Positions 24,139-34,155 of a stretch of 51,471 nt of DNA are shown here, in pieces; position 1 is the first letter of the stretch, and each line of letters opens with the position of its first letter. A model generated the notes under the pieces. The model was given only the letters and a program-made list of their open reading frames with translations, did no database searches and had not been told where the DNA came from. The position numbers were made by a program, and so were the translations under genes. The stretch comes from an uncultured Lachnospiraceae bacterium (GTDB lineage Bacteria > Bacillota > Clostridia > Lachnospirales > Lachnospiraceae): the NCBI GenBank assembly GCA_900317825.1, contig ONIH01000009.1, forward strand, positions 1 through 51,471, read 5' to 3'.

Positions 24139-26520
24139 TTACTGAATGTCTTTCCACTTCCACTCAGATACTTCCGGCAGATCCACACCATACTCATGGA
24201 TGTACTGCTTATGCTCGACGAGCTTGTCGCTCATCTTCTGGAAGAGGTATGAGCCTCTGTTTCCAAGCTCAGGCAGATACTTGAGAGCTGCCTGTACCAG
24301 ATGGAAACGGTCTACATGGTTCTGAACACGTACATCGAACGGTGTCGTGATAGTACCTTCCTCTTTGTAGCCGCGTACATGCATCAGACGGTTGTTGTGA
24401 CGGCGGTATGTGAGCTCATGGATAAGTGTAGCATACCCATGGAAGTTAAACAATACCGGTCTGTTAGTTGTAAACAGCATATCGTACTCAGCGTCAGAAA
24501 GACCATGTGGATGCTCGTTCTGTGGCTGGAGCTTGAACAGATCGACTACGTTGATGAAGCGGATCTTCAGCTCCGGAATCTCCTCGCGGAGAATGGAAAC
24601 TGCAGCAAGGGCTTCGAGTGTCGGAGTCTCACCTGCGCAGGCGAATACGATGTCCGGCTCCTGTCCCTGGTCGTTTGAAGCCCAGTCCCAGATGCCGATA
24701 CCCTGAGTGCAGTGCTTTACAGCTTCTGACATTGAAAGCCACTGCGGTCTCGGGTGCTTTGAAGCAATGATCACATTTACGTAGTTTCTCGAACGCAGGC
24801 AGTGATCCATCGTAGAGAGCAGGCAGTTAGTATCTGGCGGCAGATAAATGCGGACAACATCTGCTTTTTTATTTGCGATGTGATCCATAAATCCAGGATC
24901 CTGGTGAGTAAATCCGTTGTGATCCTGCTGCCATACTGTAGAGCACATCATCAGGTTCAGAGACGCGATCTGCTCTCTCCAAGGAAGCTGGTTGCAGACC
25001 TTGAGCCACTTGGCGTGCTGGGCTGCCATTGAGTCGATTATACGTGAGAATGCCTCATATGTATCGAAGAATCCGTGACGTCCTGTAAGCAGATAACCCT
25101 CGAGCCATCCCTCACACATATGCTCTGAAAGCATCGAATCCATAACACGTCCGAAGCGTGACAGATGATCGTCTTCAGCAGTCTGTGCTGCATTCCAGTC
25201 ACGGTTTTCTACTTCGAATACGTCCTGGAATCTGTTTGAATTATTTTCATCAGGTGAAAAAATCCTGAAGTTCTTTGCTTCTGCGTTCAGCCTGAAGATA
25301 TCGCGGATGAAAGCGCCGAGGTTCTGTGTATCCTGGCTCTCCTTCTCTCCGTGATGTCCGATGTCGAATGCGTAGTCACGGAAGTCCGGCATGCGCAGAT
25401 CGTGAAGGAGTTTTCCGCCGTTAGCGTGCGGATTCATTCCGATCCTTCTGTTTCCTTCCGGAGCAAGTGAAGCGATATCCGGCATCAGGTGTCCGTTCTC
25501 ATCGAAGAGTTCTTCCGGCTTGTAGCTGTGAAGCCAGTCTGAGAGGATCTGAAGATGCTCAGGCTTGTCCATCATGACAGGAACCTGGTGAGCGAGGAAG
25601 TTACCCTCGATGCGGTTTCCGTCTACTACCTTCGGACCAGTCCAGCCCTTAGGGGTGCGAAGAACTATCATCGGCCATACAGGTCTTGTAGCGTCTCCTG
25701 ACTCACGGGCATTTTTCTGGATATCCTTTATTTTTTCAATGACGATATCCATAGTCTCGGCCATCTTCTTGTGCATTGGGATCGGGTCGTCACCTTCTAC
25801 GAAGTACGGCTCCCATCCGCAGCCATGGAAGAAATCTACGAGCTCTTCGTGGCTCATTCTTCCAAAAATGGTCGGGTTTGCGATCTTGTATCCGTTCAGG
25901 TTCAGGATAGGAAGAACCGCTCCGTCTCCGATCGGATTGATAAATTTATTTATATGCCATGAAGTAGCGAGAGGTCCGGTCTCAGCCTCACCGTCTCCGA
26001 CTACTACTGCTGCGATCAGATCCGGATTGTCAAAGACAGCTCCGCATCCATGAGCCAGTGAGTAACCGAGCTCGCCGCCCTCGTGGATAGAACCCGGAGT
26101 CTCCGGTGCGCAGTGTGAAGGAACTCCGCCCGGGAAAGAGAACTGCTTGAAGAGCTTCTGCATTCCCTCTTCATCCTGAGAGATGTTCGGGTAGATCTCA
26201 GAGTAGCTTCCGTCCAGATAATCATTAGCTATGAAAAAATTTCCACCGTGTCCAGGTCCTGAAAGAAGGATCATATCCAGGTCATATCTCTTTATCTCAC
26301 GGTTTATATGAGTGAAGATAAAGTTCTGTCCAGGAACAGTTCCCCAGTGTCCGACGATCTTTTTCTTGATCATATCCCATGTCAGAGGCTTTTTCAGAAG
26401 AGGGTTGTCGAGCAGATACAGCTGGCATGCTGACAGGTAGTTGGCTGCGCGCCACCAGCGGTTCATACGGTTGATCAGGTCATCTGTGATCGGTCCCTTT
26501 TCAGGTATCGTGTTTTCCAT
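24139..26520 (-). CDS. xfp: Xylulose-5-phosphate/fructose-6-phosphate phosphoketolase
   Basis: This thiamine-diphosphate enzyme of 793 residues cleaves xylulose-5-phosphate with phosphate to acetyl phosphate and glyceraldehyde-3-phosphate. Family motifs include [23 protein letters not shown] (about residues 130-147), the thiamine-binding GDGEAETGP...N segment, and [11 protein letters not shown] in the second half. It lies between araB (15 bases) and tal (18 bases). Its place in an arabinose operon shows that pentose carbon is meant to go to acetyl phosphate and so to acetate and ATP. AAAGGAG supports the ATG. Confidence 0.97.
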   Translation of the reverse strand: MENTIPEKGPITDDLINRMNRWWRAANYLSACQLYLLDNPLLKKPLTWDMIKKKIVGHWGTVPGQNFIFTHINREIKRYDLDMILLSGPGHGGNFFIANDYLDGSYSEIYPNISQDEEGMQKLFKQFSFPGGVPSHCAPETPGSIHEGGELGYSLAHGCGAVFDNPDLIAAVVVGDGEAETGPLATSWHINKFINPIGDGAVLPILNLNGYKIANPTIFGRMSHEELVDFFHGCGWEPYFVEGDDPIPMHKKMAETMDIVIEKIKDIQKNARESGDATRPVWPMIVLRTPKGWTGPKVVDGNRIEGNFLAHQVPVMMDKPEHLQILSDWLHSYKPEELFDENGHLMPDIASLAPEGNRRIGMNPHANGGKLLHDLRMPDFRDYAFDIGHHGEKESQDTQNLGAFIRDIFRLNAEAKNFRIFSPDENNSNRFQDVFEVENRDWNAAQTAEDDHLSRFGRVMDSMLSEHMCEGWLEGYLLTGRHGFFDTYEAFSRIIDSMAAQHAKWLKVCNQLPWREQIASLNLMMCSTVWQQDHNGFTHQDPGFMDHIANKKADVVRIYLPPDTNCLLSTMDHCLRSRNYVNVIIASKHPRPQWLSMSEAVKHCTQGIGIWDWASNDQGQEPDIVFACAGETPTLEALAAVSILREEIPELKIRFINVVDLFKLQPQNEHPHGLSDAEYDMLFTTNRPVLFNFHGYATLIHELTYRRHNNRLMHVRGYKEEGTITTPFDVRVQNHVDRFHLVQAALKYLPELGNRGSYLFQKMSDKLVEHKQYIHEYGVDLPEVSEWKWKDIQ

Positions 26521-26535
26521 TTTGGTCTCCTTTAG

Positions 26536-28128
26536 TTACCAGTTTGCGTTTTCGATTGCAGACTTTTCGATAGCAAGGCCTGCTTTGTAGTGTTTGATGA
26601 ATTCCTCGTAGCCGGCGACAGTTTCCGGATCAGGCGGCATCGTAAGCCCTTCCATCTGTGAAAAAATTTCTTCATCCAGGTACTCCGGAAGCGATTTTCC
26701 ATTTCCCTTTACCAGATAAAGTGCGAGGATCGCCATTCCCCAAGGGCCGCCTTCGGTGGCTGTAGAAAGTACGGTAACAGGCGTATTTATAGCAGCTGCC
26801 AGGTACTTCTGTGCGACTCCCGGAGTTCCGAAGAGTCCACCATGACCGGTGATGCGGTCGATCTTTATATGTTCATCCTTCTGGAGGATATCCATACCAA
26901 GCTTTACTGCTGCGAGCGCTGAGTAGATATTCGCGCGCATCAGGTTCTGCAGTGTGAACTTCGAGTCAGGCATCCTGACGTAGATCGGTCTGCCCTCGTT
27001 CAGCTTTGTAACGCCTTCCCCCGAATAGTATCCGAAGTTTAAGAGTCCGCCGCAGTCTGCGTCACCTTTCAGTGACTCATTGCAGAGCAGAGTGTATAAG
27101 TCATACTTATCCGGATCCTCTCCGAGCGCTTCAACGAACTGTGCAAAAATATCGTGCCAGGCGTTGATGTCCGAAGTTCCGTTATTTGCGTGGCTCATGG
27201 CACACGGAGCTCCGTCCGGAGTCGTTACCATGTCTATCTCTCTGTGGAGTGACTTCAGAGGTCCCTCAGTAACTACCATCGCGAAGGTAGAAGTTCCGGC
27301 AGATACATTTCCGGTTCTCGGAGCTACCGCATTTGTAGCTACCATTCCGGTGCCTGCGTCTCCTTCTGGAGGAGCTACAGGGATTCCCGGCTTCAGATTT
27401 CCGGACTCGTCTAAGAGTGTAGCGCCCTCTGCTGTCAGCTCACCGACCTTCTGACCGGCTACAAGAACCTTCGGAAGTACATCACGGAGCTTCCAGGGAT
27501 AGCCCTTGTCGGCGATCAGCGCGTCGAACTTGTCAACCATTCCCTGGTCATAGTCCTTCGTATCTGAATCTATAGGAAAAATGCCCGAAGCATCTCCTAT
27601 TCCTGTGCATTTAACGCCTGTCAGTCTCCAGGTGATGTAGCTGTCGAGCGTCGTAGCAAAGTCGAGCTGTGGCAGGAATTTTTCATCGTCGAGGATGTAC
27701 TGATACAGATGGGCACCTGTCCATCTGAGCGGTATGTTAAAATCAAAGAGCTCTGTCAGCTTATCTGCCGCCGCCTGGGTATTTGAGTTTCTCCAGGTCT
27801 GGAACGGAGCTAAAGTCTTTCCGTCCTTATCGAGTGGAATGATGCCGTGCATCATGGCTGAAATGCCAAGTGCTCCGACAGTCGTGAGTGTTACTCCGTA
27901 ATCTTTTTCTACAGCCTTGCGAAGTGCTGTATAGCAGGAACGGAGTCCCGCATCTATCTCTTCATATGAATATGTCCAGATGCCGTCCTTCAGACTGTTC
28001 TCCCAGCGGTGGCTTCCCTTTGCGAGAACTTCTCCCTTGTCATCAGTTAAAACTCCTTTGATATTCGTAGAGCCGAATTCGATTCCAAGAGCAGTCTGGC
28101 CTTTTTCTATTTTTTCTTTATTTCCCAT
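26536..28128 (-). CDS. araB: FGGY-family pentulose kinase (ribulokinase, AraB-like)
   Basis: This 530-residue sugar kinase has the N-terminal phosphate-binding [13 protein letters not shown] and the ATP-binding [10 protein letters not shown] and [10 protein letters not shown] motifs of FGGY kinases. Position between araD and xfp points to L-ribulose as substrate, although sequence alone does not separate ribulokinase from xylulokinase. I chose the ATG at 28128 ([10 protein letters not shown]) because AGAAGGGG lies 8 bases upstream. The open frame extends 10 codons further but has no ribosome site. It overlaps araD by 11 bases. Confidence 0.88.
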   Translation of the reverse strand: MGNKEKIEKGQTALGIEFGSTNIKGVLTDDKGEVLAKGSHRWENSLKDGIWTYSYEEIDAGLRSCYTALRKAVEKDYGVTLTTVGALGISAMMHGIIPLDKDGKTLAPFQTWRNSNTQAAADKLTELFDFNIPLRWTGAHLYQYILDDEKFLPQLDFATTLDSYITWRLTGVKCTGIGDASGIFPIDSDTKDYDQGMVDKFDALIADKGYPWKLRDVLPKVLVAGQKVGELTAEGATLLDESGNLKPGIPVAPPEGDAGTGMVATNAVAPRTGNVSAGTSTFAMVVTEGPLKSLHREIDMVTTPDGAPCAMSHANNGTSDINAWHDIFAQFVEALGEDPDKYDLYTLLCNESLKGDADCGGLLNFGYYSGEGVTKLNEGRPIYVRMPDSKFTLQNLMRANIYSALAAVKLGMDILQKDEHIKIDRITGHGGLFGTPGVAQKYLAAAINTPVTVLSTATEGGPWGMAILALYLVKGNGKSLPEYLDEEIFSQMEGLTMPPDPETVAGYEEFIKHYKAGLAIEKSAIENANW

Positions 28129-28831
28129 CGTGATGCCCCTTCTGCCCATAGTAGGCATTTGCGCCGTGCTTTCTGTAGTAGTGCTTGTCCTGAAGCTCCT
28201 GCGGAGCCGGAGTCACACGCGGATTGATCTGCTCTGTGACATAGGCCATCTTCGCTACTTCTTCGAAAACTACTGCGTTGTAAACTGCATCATCTGCGTC
28301 TTTGCCCCAGGTAAATACACCGTGGTTCTTGCAGAGCGCACCCGGAACTGCCATTACATCCCTGCCGCTCTCCTTGAAGTAGTCGGCGATCAGGATTCCG
28401 GTATTTTTCTCATAGGCCTCGTCTATCTCCTGCTTTGTCAGATTTCTGACACAAGGGATAGGTCCGTAGATATAGTCGGCATGAGTCGTTCCGTAGCAAG
28501 GGATGTCTCTGCCTGCCTGCGCCCATGAAGTGGCGAATGATGAATGGGTGTGGACTATTCCGCCAAGCTCCGGAAATCTGCTGTAGAGCACTGCATGGGT
28601 CGGAGTATCTGACGAAGGATTTAAGTCGCCTTCGACCTTATTTCCGTCCAGGTCTACGACTACCATGTCCTCAGGCTTTAAGTCCTCGTATGGCACTCCG
28701 CTCGGTTTGATGACGAAGTAGCCGGTCTCTCTGTCCAGAGCGCTGACATTTCCCCAGGTAAAAGTGACCAGGTGATGTGCCGGCAGCTGGAGGTTCGCCT
28801 TCCAGACCTTTTCTTTTAATTCTTCGAGCAT
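28118..28831 (-). CDS. araD: L-ribulose-5-phosphate 4-epimerase
   Basis: It converts L-ribulose-5-phosphate to D-xylulose-5-phosphate. It is a class II aldolase fold with zinc ligands at His94 and His96 ([15 protein letters not shown]) and His170 (KNHGVFTWG), plus Asp75 in SSDTPTH; these match the E. coli positions within one residue. TWGNVSA and PSGVPYEDL bind the phosphate. The 237 residues are normal length. It follows araA by 9 bases. Confidence 0.95.
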   Translation of the reverse strand: MLEELKEKVWKANLQLPAHHLVTFTWGNVSALDRETGYFVIKPSGVPYEDLKPEDMVVVDLDGNKVEGDLNPSSDTPTHAVLYSRFPELGGIVHTHSSFATSWAQAGRDIPCYGTTHADYIYGPIPCVRNLTKQEIDEAYEKNTGILIADYFKESGRDVMAVPGALCKNHGVFTWGKDADDAVYNAVVFEEVAKMAYVTEQINPRVTPAPQELQDKHYYRKHGANAYYGQKGHHDGK

Positions 28832-28840
28832 TTTTCCTCC

Positions 28841-30280
28841 TTACTTTGCGTAAAACTTTTCTAAGTCAGCCTCTGTCGTATCATCGCCTATAGTCACAAG
28901 CTCTGTTCCTGTCAGCTTTGCGAAAAGCGCGATATCAGAACGGTTCAGGGCCGTTGAGATAACTGAGTGATGAGCTCCGCCTGCATAGCACCATGCAGCT
29001 GTTCCGATCTCGAAGTTCGGCTTATGTCTGTACATGATGTGAGCTACCGGAAGGTTCGGCATCGGATGCGGCTCCTTGATAAGCTCGACATCAGCACAAA
29101 CGATACGGAAATGGTCACCTAAGTCGATAAGTGTTACCTGGATTCCATCTCCCTGAACACAGTCAAATACAAGTCTTGCAGGATCTGATTTTCCGCCGAT
29201 TCCAAGAGGATGAACCTCGATACGTGGCTTGTTTGCAGCGAGCTGTGCAGGAACCTCGAGCATGTGGCTTGCAAGCTCTACTTCTTCTCCAGGTGTCAGG
29301 TCATAGGTGTAATCTTCCATGAATCCTGTGGCACCCTTGCGGCCTTCGGACATTTTTTCAAGGACAGCCTGGAAAGCAGCGATCTTGTAGTCACCTTCAG
29401 GTCCAAAGCCTATACCCTTTGCCATCATATTCTGGGCTGCGATTCCCGGAAGCTGGTCAAGTCCGTGCAGATCCTGGAATGAATCTGTGAATGCTGAGCA
29501 GCCGTTCTCCTTTAAGAACTTCTCGAATGCTACCTCGTATCTGGCCTGCTCCTCGACTACCTTTACACGGTCTGTAGCCATCTCGTACTTTGAATTGTAC
29601 TCAGCCATTTTGTCAGCGATCTCAGCGTCAGTTACCTGTTCAGCCAGGTCAGCGATCTCGCCGATGCCCCAGTACTTGATCTCCCAGCCGTACTTGATCT
29701 CGCATGAGAGTCTGTTTCCATCGGTAACTGCGACATCACGCATATTGTTTCCGAAGGTAGCCACGCGCATATGATAAGAAAAATCGATGGCCTTTGCTAC
29801 TTCTGCGAACTGTTTTACCTTTGCAATAAATTTGTCATGCTTATAGAAACCTGCTACTACCTGATGAGGGATGTTCAGTCTCGCAAGGATATAGCCGAAC
29901 TCTCTGTCTCCGTGTGCAGCCTGGTTTAAGTTCATGAAGTCCATATCGATAGTCTCGTATGGGAGCTTCTCGTTTGCCTGGGTGTGCAGGTGAAGGAGAG
30001 GCTTGTTCAGGATCTGGAGTCCCTTGATCCACATCTTCGCAGGTGAGAAAGTATGCATCCATACGCATACACCTACGCAGTCATCGTCACATACAGCCTT
30101 CTTCATATCTTCTACGCAGATCTCCGATGTCTCTACAGTCGGAAGAAGCTCGAACTGGATAGTGTCCTTGAGCTTCCCGTTGAGGAAATCAACCATTTCC
30201 TTGCAGTCTGCTGCTACCTGTCTTAAACACTCTTCTCCATACAGATCCTGGCTTCCAGGAATAAAATAGATCTTCTTCAT
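28841..30280 (-). CDS. araA: L-arabinose isomerase
   Basis: It converts L-arabinose to L-ribulose. Conserved stretches are PGSQDLYGEE, VGVCVWMHTFSPAKMWI, LHLHTQANEKLPYETIDMDFMNLNQAAHGDREFG and the metal ligand region (GFGPEGDYK, MEDYTYDL). The C-terminal GGAHHSVIS carries the conserved His pair. At 479 residues it is slightly shorter than the 500-residue E. coli enzyme, as is common in Firmicutes. It is the first gene of the operon araA-araD-araB-xfp-tal, with its own promoter. Confidence 0.97.
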   Translation of the reverse strand: MKKIYFIPGSQDLYGEECLRQVAADCKEMVDFLNGKLKDTIQFELLPTVETSEICVEDMKKAVCDDDCVGVCVWMHTFSPAKMWIKGLQILNKPLLHLHTQANEKLPYETIDMDFMNLNQAAHGDREFGYILARLNIPHQVVAGFYKHDKFIAKVKQFAEVAKAIDFSYHMRVATFGNNMRDVAVTDGNRLSCEIKYGWEIKYWGIGEIADLAEQVTDAEIADKMAEYNSKYEMATDRVKVVEEQARYEVAFEKFLKENGCSAFTDSFQDLHGLDQLPGIAAQNMMAKGIGFGPEGDYKIAAFQAVLEKMSEGRKGATGFMEDYTYDLTPGEEVELASHMLEVPAQLAANKPRIEVHPLGIGGKSDPARLVFDCVQGDGIQVTLIDLGDHFRIVCADVELIKEPHPMPNLPVAHIMYRHKPNFEIGTAAWCYAGGAHHSVISTALNRSDIALFAKLTGTELVTIGDDTTEADLEKFYAK

Positions 30281-30321
30281 TTTAGTTTAACCGCCCTTTC
30301 GTTTAATAAAATATAAAATAG

Positions 30322-30369
30322 TTTACTTGAAGTTAAAATTAGAATACACCATATAGGCTTGTGTGTCAA
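30322..30369 (-). promoter_or_regulatory. araA operon promoter with operator-like palindrome
   Basis: On the minus strand TTGACA (30369-30364), 17 bases and TATTCT (30346-30341) make a strong sigma-A promoter. Start of transcription would be near 30334. The quasi-palindrome TTTACTTGAAGTTAAA (30322-30337) overlaps that start, as expected for a repressor site. No regulator is encoded next to it. Confidence 0.82.
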
Positions 30370-30375
30370 TACGAA

Positions 30376-30410
30376 AAATCTTAAAAAGGAGGCAGTTTGC
30401 ACCGCCTCCT
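30376..30410 (-). terminator. Terminator of the sugar transporter operon
   Basis: On the minus strand AGGAGGC (30410-30404) and GCCTCCT (30394-30388) form a 7-base stem followed by TTTTTAAGATTTTT. It lies just after the yjfF-like stop and just before the araA promoter. Confidence 0.88.
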
Positions 30411-30420
30411 GGCTTATTTA

Positions 30421-31470
30421 TTATGTAGTTGCTTTCGCGAGTCCCTTTACTTTTTCCTTTGCTTTGTTCCTTAAACCAGCGCCTCCGATGATAGCCTGGA
30501 GTACGATGAAGAAGCAGAGCATGATCGAAAGTACGATACGGACCCACCAGCTGGAGAGTGTACCCTGAGTCGTGATAAGCGACTGGATAGTTCCTTTGAT
30601 CAGAACTCCGAAGAGAGTTCCTACTACTGTTCCGACACCTCCTGAGAGAAGAGTTCCACCGATAACGGCTGCCGAGATGGCATCCATCTCAAGTCCTTTT
30701 GCCTGTTCTACGAATCCTGCACAGCTGTTCAGGCAGAAGAGGAATCCGCCGAGTCCGGCGAGGAAACCATCGAGAACGTATGCCTTCATCTTTGTAGACT
30801 TTACGTTAAGTCCCATCATGACTGCACTCTGCTCGTTGCCGCCAAGTGCATATAGCGCACGTCCGAACTTCGTGAACTTCAGCATGATCTGGATCAGTAC
30901 CACGACTACCAGTGCTATGACAACTGTAGGATAAATGTAGGCGTGTATCAGAACTCCGTGGCGGTTGGTATAACCGAACGGCATATACATTTTTTCATTG
31001 GCCCATGCAAGGAACGTCTTGTTCTTGATAGAGATCATCTCTGTACTGATGACTGCAGTAAGGCCACGGCCGAAGAACATTCCTGCGAGGGTGATGATGA
31101 ATGGCTGGATCTTCAGGTAGGTTACCAGATATCCCTGAACGATACCGAATGCCAGTCCGATGATCAGTGAGAGGCAGAGTGCGAATCCAGCACTCATTCC
31201 TTTGTTCTCCATGACATCTGCAGCACTCATACAAACAAGAGCTGTGACAGAACCAACGGAGATATCGATCCCTCCGGTGATCATTACTATCGTAAGTCCG
31301 CAGGCTATGACGATAAGTCCGGCGTTTGAAATGAAGAGGTTCAGGAACATCTGCGGCTTCGCAAATCCCTTGTCGTTAAAGATGATCATACCGGCGATGT
31401 ACATGACAGCGAACATCACTATTGTGATGAGAAGGAGGAACCCTGTCTTTGAAAGCTTTAATTTTTTCAT
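30421..31470 (-). CDS. yjfF: Sugar ABC transporter permease (YjfF-like)
   Basis: This 349-residue permease of the RbsC/AraH/YtfT family has about eight to ten helices. Conserved segments are MITGGIDISVGSV (about residues 62-74), the coupling region GRALYALGGNEQSAVMMGLNV that contacts the ATPase, and GGTLLSGGVGTVVGTLFG. It pairs with the permease gene directly upstream (stop and start adjoin without gap) as a heterodimer, as YtfT and YjfF do in E. coli. The tail is basic. Confidence 0.92.
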   Translation of the reverse strand: MKKLKLSKTGFLLLITIVMFAVMYIAGMIIFNDKGFAKPQMFLNLFISNAGLIVIACGLTIVMITGGIDISVGSVTALVCMSAADVMENKGMSAGFALCLSLIIGLAFGIVQGYLVTYLKIQPFIITLAGMFFGRGLTAVISTEMISIKNKTFLAWANEKMYMPFGYTNRHGVLIHAYIYPTVVIALVVVVLIQIMLKFTKFGRALYALGGNEQSAVMMGLNVKSTKMKAYVLDGFLAGLGGFLFCLNSCAGFVEQAKGLEMDAISAAVIGGTLLSGGVGTVVGTLFGVLIKGTIQSLITTQGTLSSWWVRIVLSIMLCFFIVLQAIIGGAGLRNKAKEKVKGLAKATT

Positions 31471-32517
31471 TTATGCCACCGCCTTTCTCTTCTTTGAAAC
31501 CTTAGCGATCTTGTCCCTGAATACCGGGCTCTGGATCACTACTATGATAACTACGACGATTGCCTTGTAAACCGGAAGCTGGTCAGCTGATACGTTCATG
31601 GCGTAGAGCGATGTCGTAAGAGCCTGGATAGTATAAGCTCCGATGATTGAACCCATCATGTTGAACTTACCGCCGCCGAGGTTGTTGCCACCTAAAGCCA
31701 CAGCCAGGATGGCATCCATTTCGAGGTTGAGTCCGATGTTATTCGCGTCTGCTGAGTAGATACGTGAAGAAGCTACGATTCCTGCTAGTCCTGCGAGGAG
31801 ACCGCAGATCACGTACGCGATAAACTTAAGTAAAGTAGAGTTAAGTCCTACAAGTCTTGATGCAGAACCATTGATACCAACACTTTCGATGTAAAGTCCT
31901 AAAGCAGTTTTCTTCAGGATAAGCTGCATCACGATGACAGTGATGATAGCTACGAAAATAGGTGTAGGTATCGGGCATTTCCCGATGTATCCGCCAAGGA
32001 TTCTGTATGATCTGGCACGTACATATGTGATCTGTCCCTTTGTAACGAGCTGTGCTATACCACGTCCTGCTGTGTAGAGGATAAGGGTAGCGACCATCGG
32101 CTGGATGTTCAGCTTTGCTACCAGAATACCATTGAAAGCCCCGCATACACCGGCGATAAGAATTCCGGCTATAGCTGCGACTATGATTGGCATAGCAAGA
32201 GTAGATGATGATCTCGCACCGCCTGTAAGAAGCTGACAGCAGATGGAGGCGGCCACAGCCATAATGGCTCCGACGGAGATATCCTGCCCGCCCGATGCAG
32301 CGGTTACGAGAGTCATACCTACTGCAAGTATTACAAGCTCTGAACCACGGTTGATGATATCGATGATATAACCGTAGAGAACTCCGTTATTTATCGACAC
32401 CTTGAAAAAGTCCGGTGTCTGTACCACATTCAGTAAGAGCACTGCCACCAGACACACGAGCGGCATGAAGAGCGGTGCGTGTGTGATGCGGCTCCACGTT
32501 GACTGATTCTTATTCAT
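31471..32517 (-). CDS. ytfT: Sugar ABC transporter permease (YtfT-like)
   Basis: This is the second permease of the pair. Conserved AASGGQDISVGAI, GSASRLVGLNSTLLKF and ILAVALGGNNLGGGKFNMMGSIIGA are RbsC-family motifs. I set the start at the ATG at 32517 (MNKNQSTWSR), 348 residues, because AAGGAGG lies 6 bases upstream and the ATG overlaps the TAA of the ATPase gene (ATGAATAA). The frame is open to 32538, but that ATG has no ribosome site of its own. Confidence 0.9.
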   Translation of the reverse strand: MNKNQSTWSRITHAPLFMPLVCLVAVLLLNVVQTPDFFKVSINNGVLYGYIIDIINRGSELVILAVGMTLVTAASGGQDISVGAIMAVAASICCQLLTGGARSSSTLAMPIIVAAIAGILIAGVCGAFNGILVAKLNIQPMVATLILYTAGRGIAQLVTKGQITYVRARSYRILGGYIGKCPIPTPIFVAIITVIVMQLILKKTALGLYIESVGINGSASRLVGLNSTLLKFIAYVICGLLAGLAGIVASSRIYSADANNIGLNLEMDAILAVALGGNNLGGGKFNMMGSIIGAYTIQALTTSLYAMNVSADQLPVYKAIVVVIIVVIQSPVFRDKIAKVSKKRKAVA

Positions 32518-34033
32518 TCGAGCCTCCTTCTTCGCCACCGGCGATAGTCTTCATGATGTCTGCCTGATTCAGCTGATCTCCTGAAAGCTCTCCAACCTTG
32601 CGGCCGTCTCTTAATACTGCCATTCTCGAGCAGGTACGGAGCATCTCTTCGATCTCAGATGAGATGAAGGTGATGGCCTTGCCCTGATCTGCGAGGTCCA
32701 GGACGAGCTTCTGGATCTCTGTCTTTGTTCCGATATCAATGCCTCGGGTTGGCTCATCCAGGATCAGGTAGTCCGGATTCGTGAGCAGCCATCTGGCGAT
32801 GATAACCTTCTGCTGGTTACCTCCTGAAAGGCTCTTTATAGGAGTCTCACGGCTGGCCGTTTTTATCTGAAGGAGATCGATATACTTGTCAGCCGCTTCC
32901 TCCATATCTTTCCTGCTCATCAGATGGAACATACCCTTTTTAGCCTGAAGAGCAATGATGATATTCTCTCTGACTGAAAGGTCATCGATGATACCGTCTT
33001 TCTTTCTGTCTTCAGGCAGGTAGCCCATACCGAGCATCATGGCATCGAGTGGTCTGTTTATCTTTGCTTTCTTTCCATTTACGTAGAGCTCACCTTCGTC
33101 AGCCTTGTCGGCTCCATAGATAGCTCTTACCATCTCAGAACGTCCGGATCCCAAGAGACCTGTAAGTCCGATGACTTCGCCCCTGTGGATAGCCAGGTCG
33201 AACGGATGGATAGTGCCTCTGTGTCCCAGGCCTTTTGCTTCTATGACCGGAGTAGACTTCGGATCCACATGGCCTTCATGTCCGCTCTTTATATCAGCGA
33301 GATCGTCGAAATCTTTGCCCATCATCTTCGCTACGAGCTGAACTCTAGGAAGCTCTGCAGCTTTGTATTCTCCTACAAGTCCGCCGTTTCTTAAAACGGT
33401 GATCCTGTCGCAGACTGCATATACCTGCTCTAGGAAATGGGTTACGAAAATGATACCGACTCCTGCGTCCCTGAGCTTTCTCATCAGTGTGAAAAGTTTC
33501 TCGACTTCGTCATCATCGAGAGAAGATGTCGGCTCATCGAGGATAAGCACTTTACAGTTCTGGTCTACCGCTCTTGCGATAGCGATCATCTGCTGCACTG
33601 CTATCGAGCAGTCCTCAAGCATCTGATCAGGCTGTGCCTCGATATTCAGATCGTCTAAAAGTTTTTTCGAGCGTTTGTTGACTGCCTTCCAGTCAATAAA
33701 CATTCCCTTTCTCGGCTCTCTTCCGATAAAGAGGTTCTCACCTACAGTCAGGTTCGGGCAGAGGTTTACTTCCTGGTAAACTGTACTGATACCGTTATTC
33801 TGCGCGTCCTCAGGACTGTGATTTACGATATTTTTTCCGGCCATTGTGACAGAGCCCTGTTCCAGCTCGTACACACCGGTCAGCACCTTTATGAGTGTAG
33901 ACTTTCCGGCTCCGTTTTCTCCCATCAGGGCGTGTATCTCACCTTTGCGGAGTGTAAAATCTACATCTGAAAGGGCTTTGACTCCAGGGAAGGTTTTCGA
34001 GATGTTTTTCATCTGAAGTATTACGTCTTCCAT
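32510..34033 (-). CDS. ytfR: Sugar ABC transporter ATPase with two nucleotide-binding domains (YtfR-like)
   Basis: This 507-residue RbsA-type ATPase has two fused nucleotide-binding domains. The first has GENGAGKST and LILDEPTSSLDD. The second has GLLGSGRSEM, LSGGNQQKVIIARWL and LILDEPTRGIDIG; its Walker A is degenerate, as usual for the family. The start at 34033 (MEDVILQMKN) is fixed by AAAGGAG 5 bases before it; an open frame continues upstream but includes an intergenic hairpin. It energises the YtfT/YjfF pair. Confidence 0.94.
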   Translation of the reverse strand: MEDVILQMKNISKTFPGVKALSDVDFTLRKGEIHALMGENGAGKSTLIKVLTGVYELEQGSVTMAGKNIVNHSPEDAQNNGISTVYQEVNLCPNLTVGENLFIGREPRKGMFIDWKAVNKRSKKLLDDLNIEAQPDQMLEDCSIAVQQMIAIARAVDQNCKVLILDEPTSSLDDDEVEKLFTLMRKLRDAGVGIIFVTHFLEQVYAVCDRITVLRNGGLVGEYKAAELPRVQLVAKMMGKDFDDLADIKSGHEGHVDPKSTPVIEAKGLGHRGTIHPFDLAIHRGEVIGLTGLLGSGRSEMVRAIYGADKADEGELYVNGKKAKINRPLDAMMLGMGYLPEDRKKDGIIDDLSVRENIIIALQAKKGMFHLMSRKDMEEAADKYIDLLQIKTASRETPIKSLSGGNQQKVIIARWLLTNPDYLILDEPTRGIDIGTKTEIQKLVLDLADQGKAITFISSEIEEMLRTCSRMAVLRDGRKVGELSGDQLNQADIMKTIAGGEEGGSNE

Positions 34034-34065
34034 TTCGTCTCCTTTCTGCTGTTCGTTTGCATAAA

Positions 34066-34109
34066 AGTGGCGTGAGTGTAACTGGTTTCCCAATAACGCC
34101 TCACGCCAC
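34066..34109 (-). terminator. Intercistronic hairpin (attenuator-like) between binding protein and ATPase genes
   Basis: A 10-base perfect stem (34067-34076 with 34100-34109, GTGGCGTGAG/CTCACGCCAC) with a 23-base loop is followed on the minus strand by TTTTAT. It sits 33 bases before the ATPase start. It resembles a leaky terminator or mRNA-stabilising hairpin that would raise binding-protein expression over the rest of the operon. Confidence 0.7.
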
Positions 34110-34155
34110 CCAACTTCACTCTCTAAGTCACTGTGTTATTTTTTCAAAAAATCGA

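Noticed and set aside
34034..34093. Longer ytfR start at 34093
   Set aside because: It would translate the intercistronic hairpin; AAAGGAG fits the ATG at 34033.
34138..34152. Palindrome ATTTTTTCAAAAAAT after the binding protein gene
   Set aside because: Pure A/T stem, too weak to be a terminator; likely composition.
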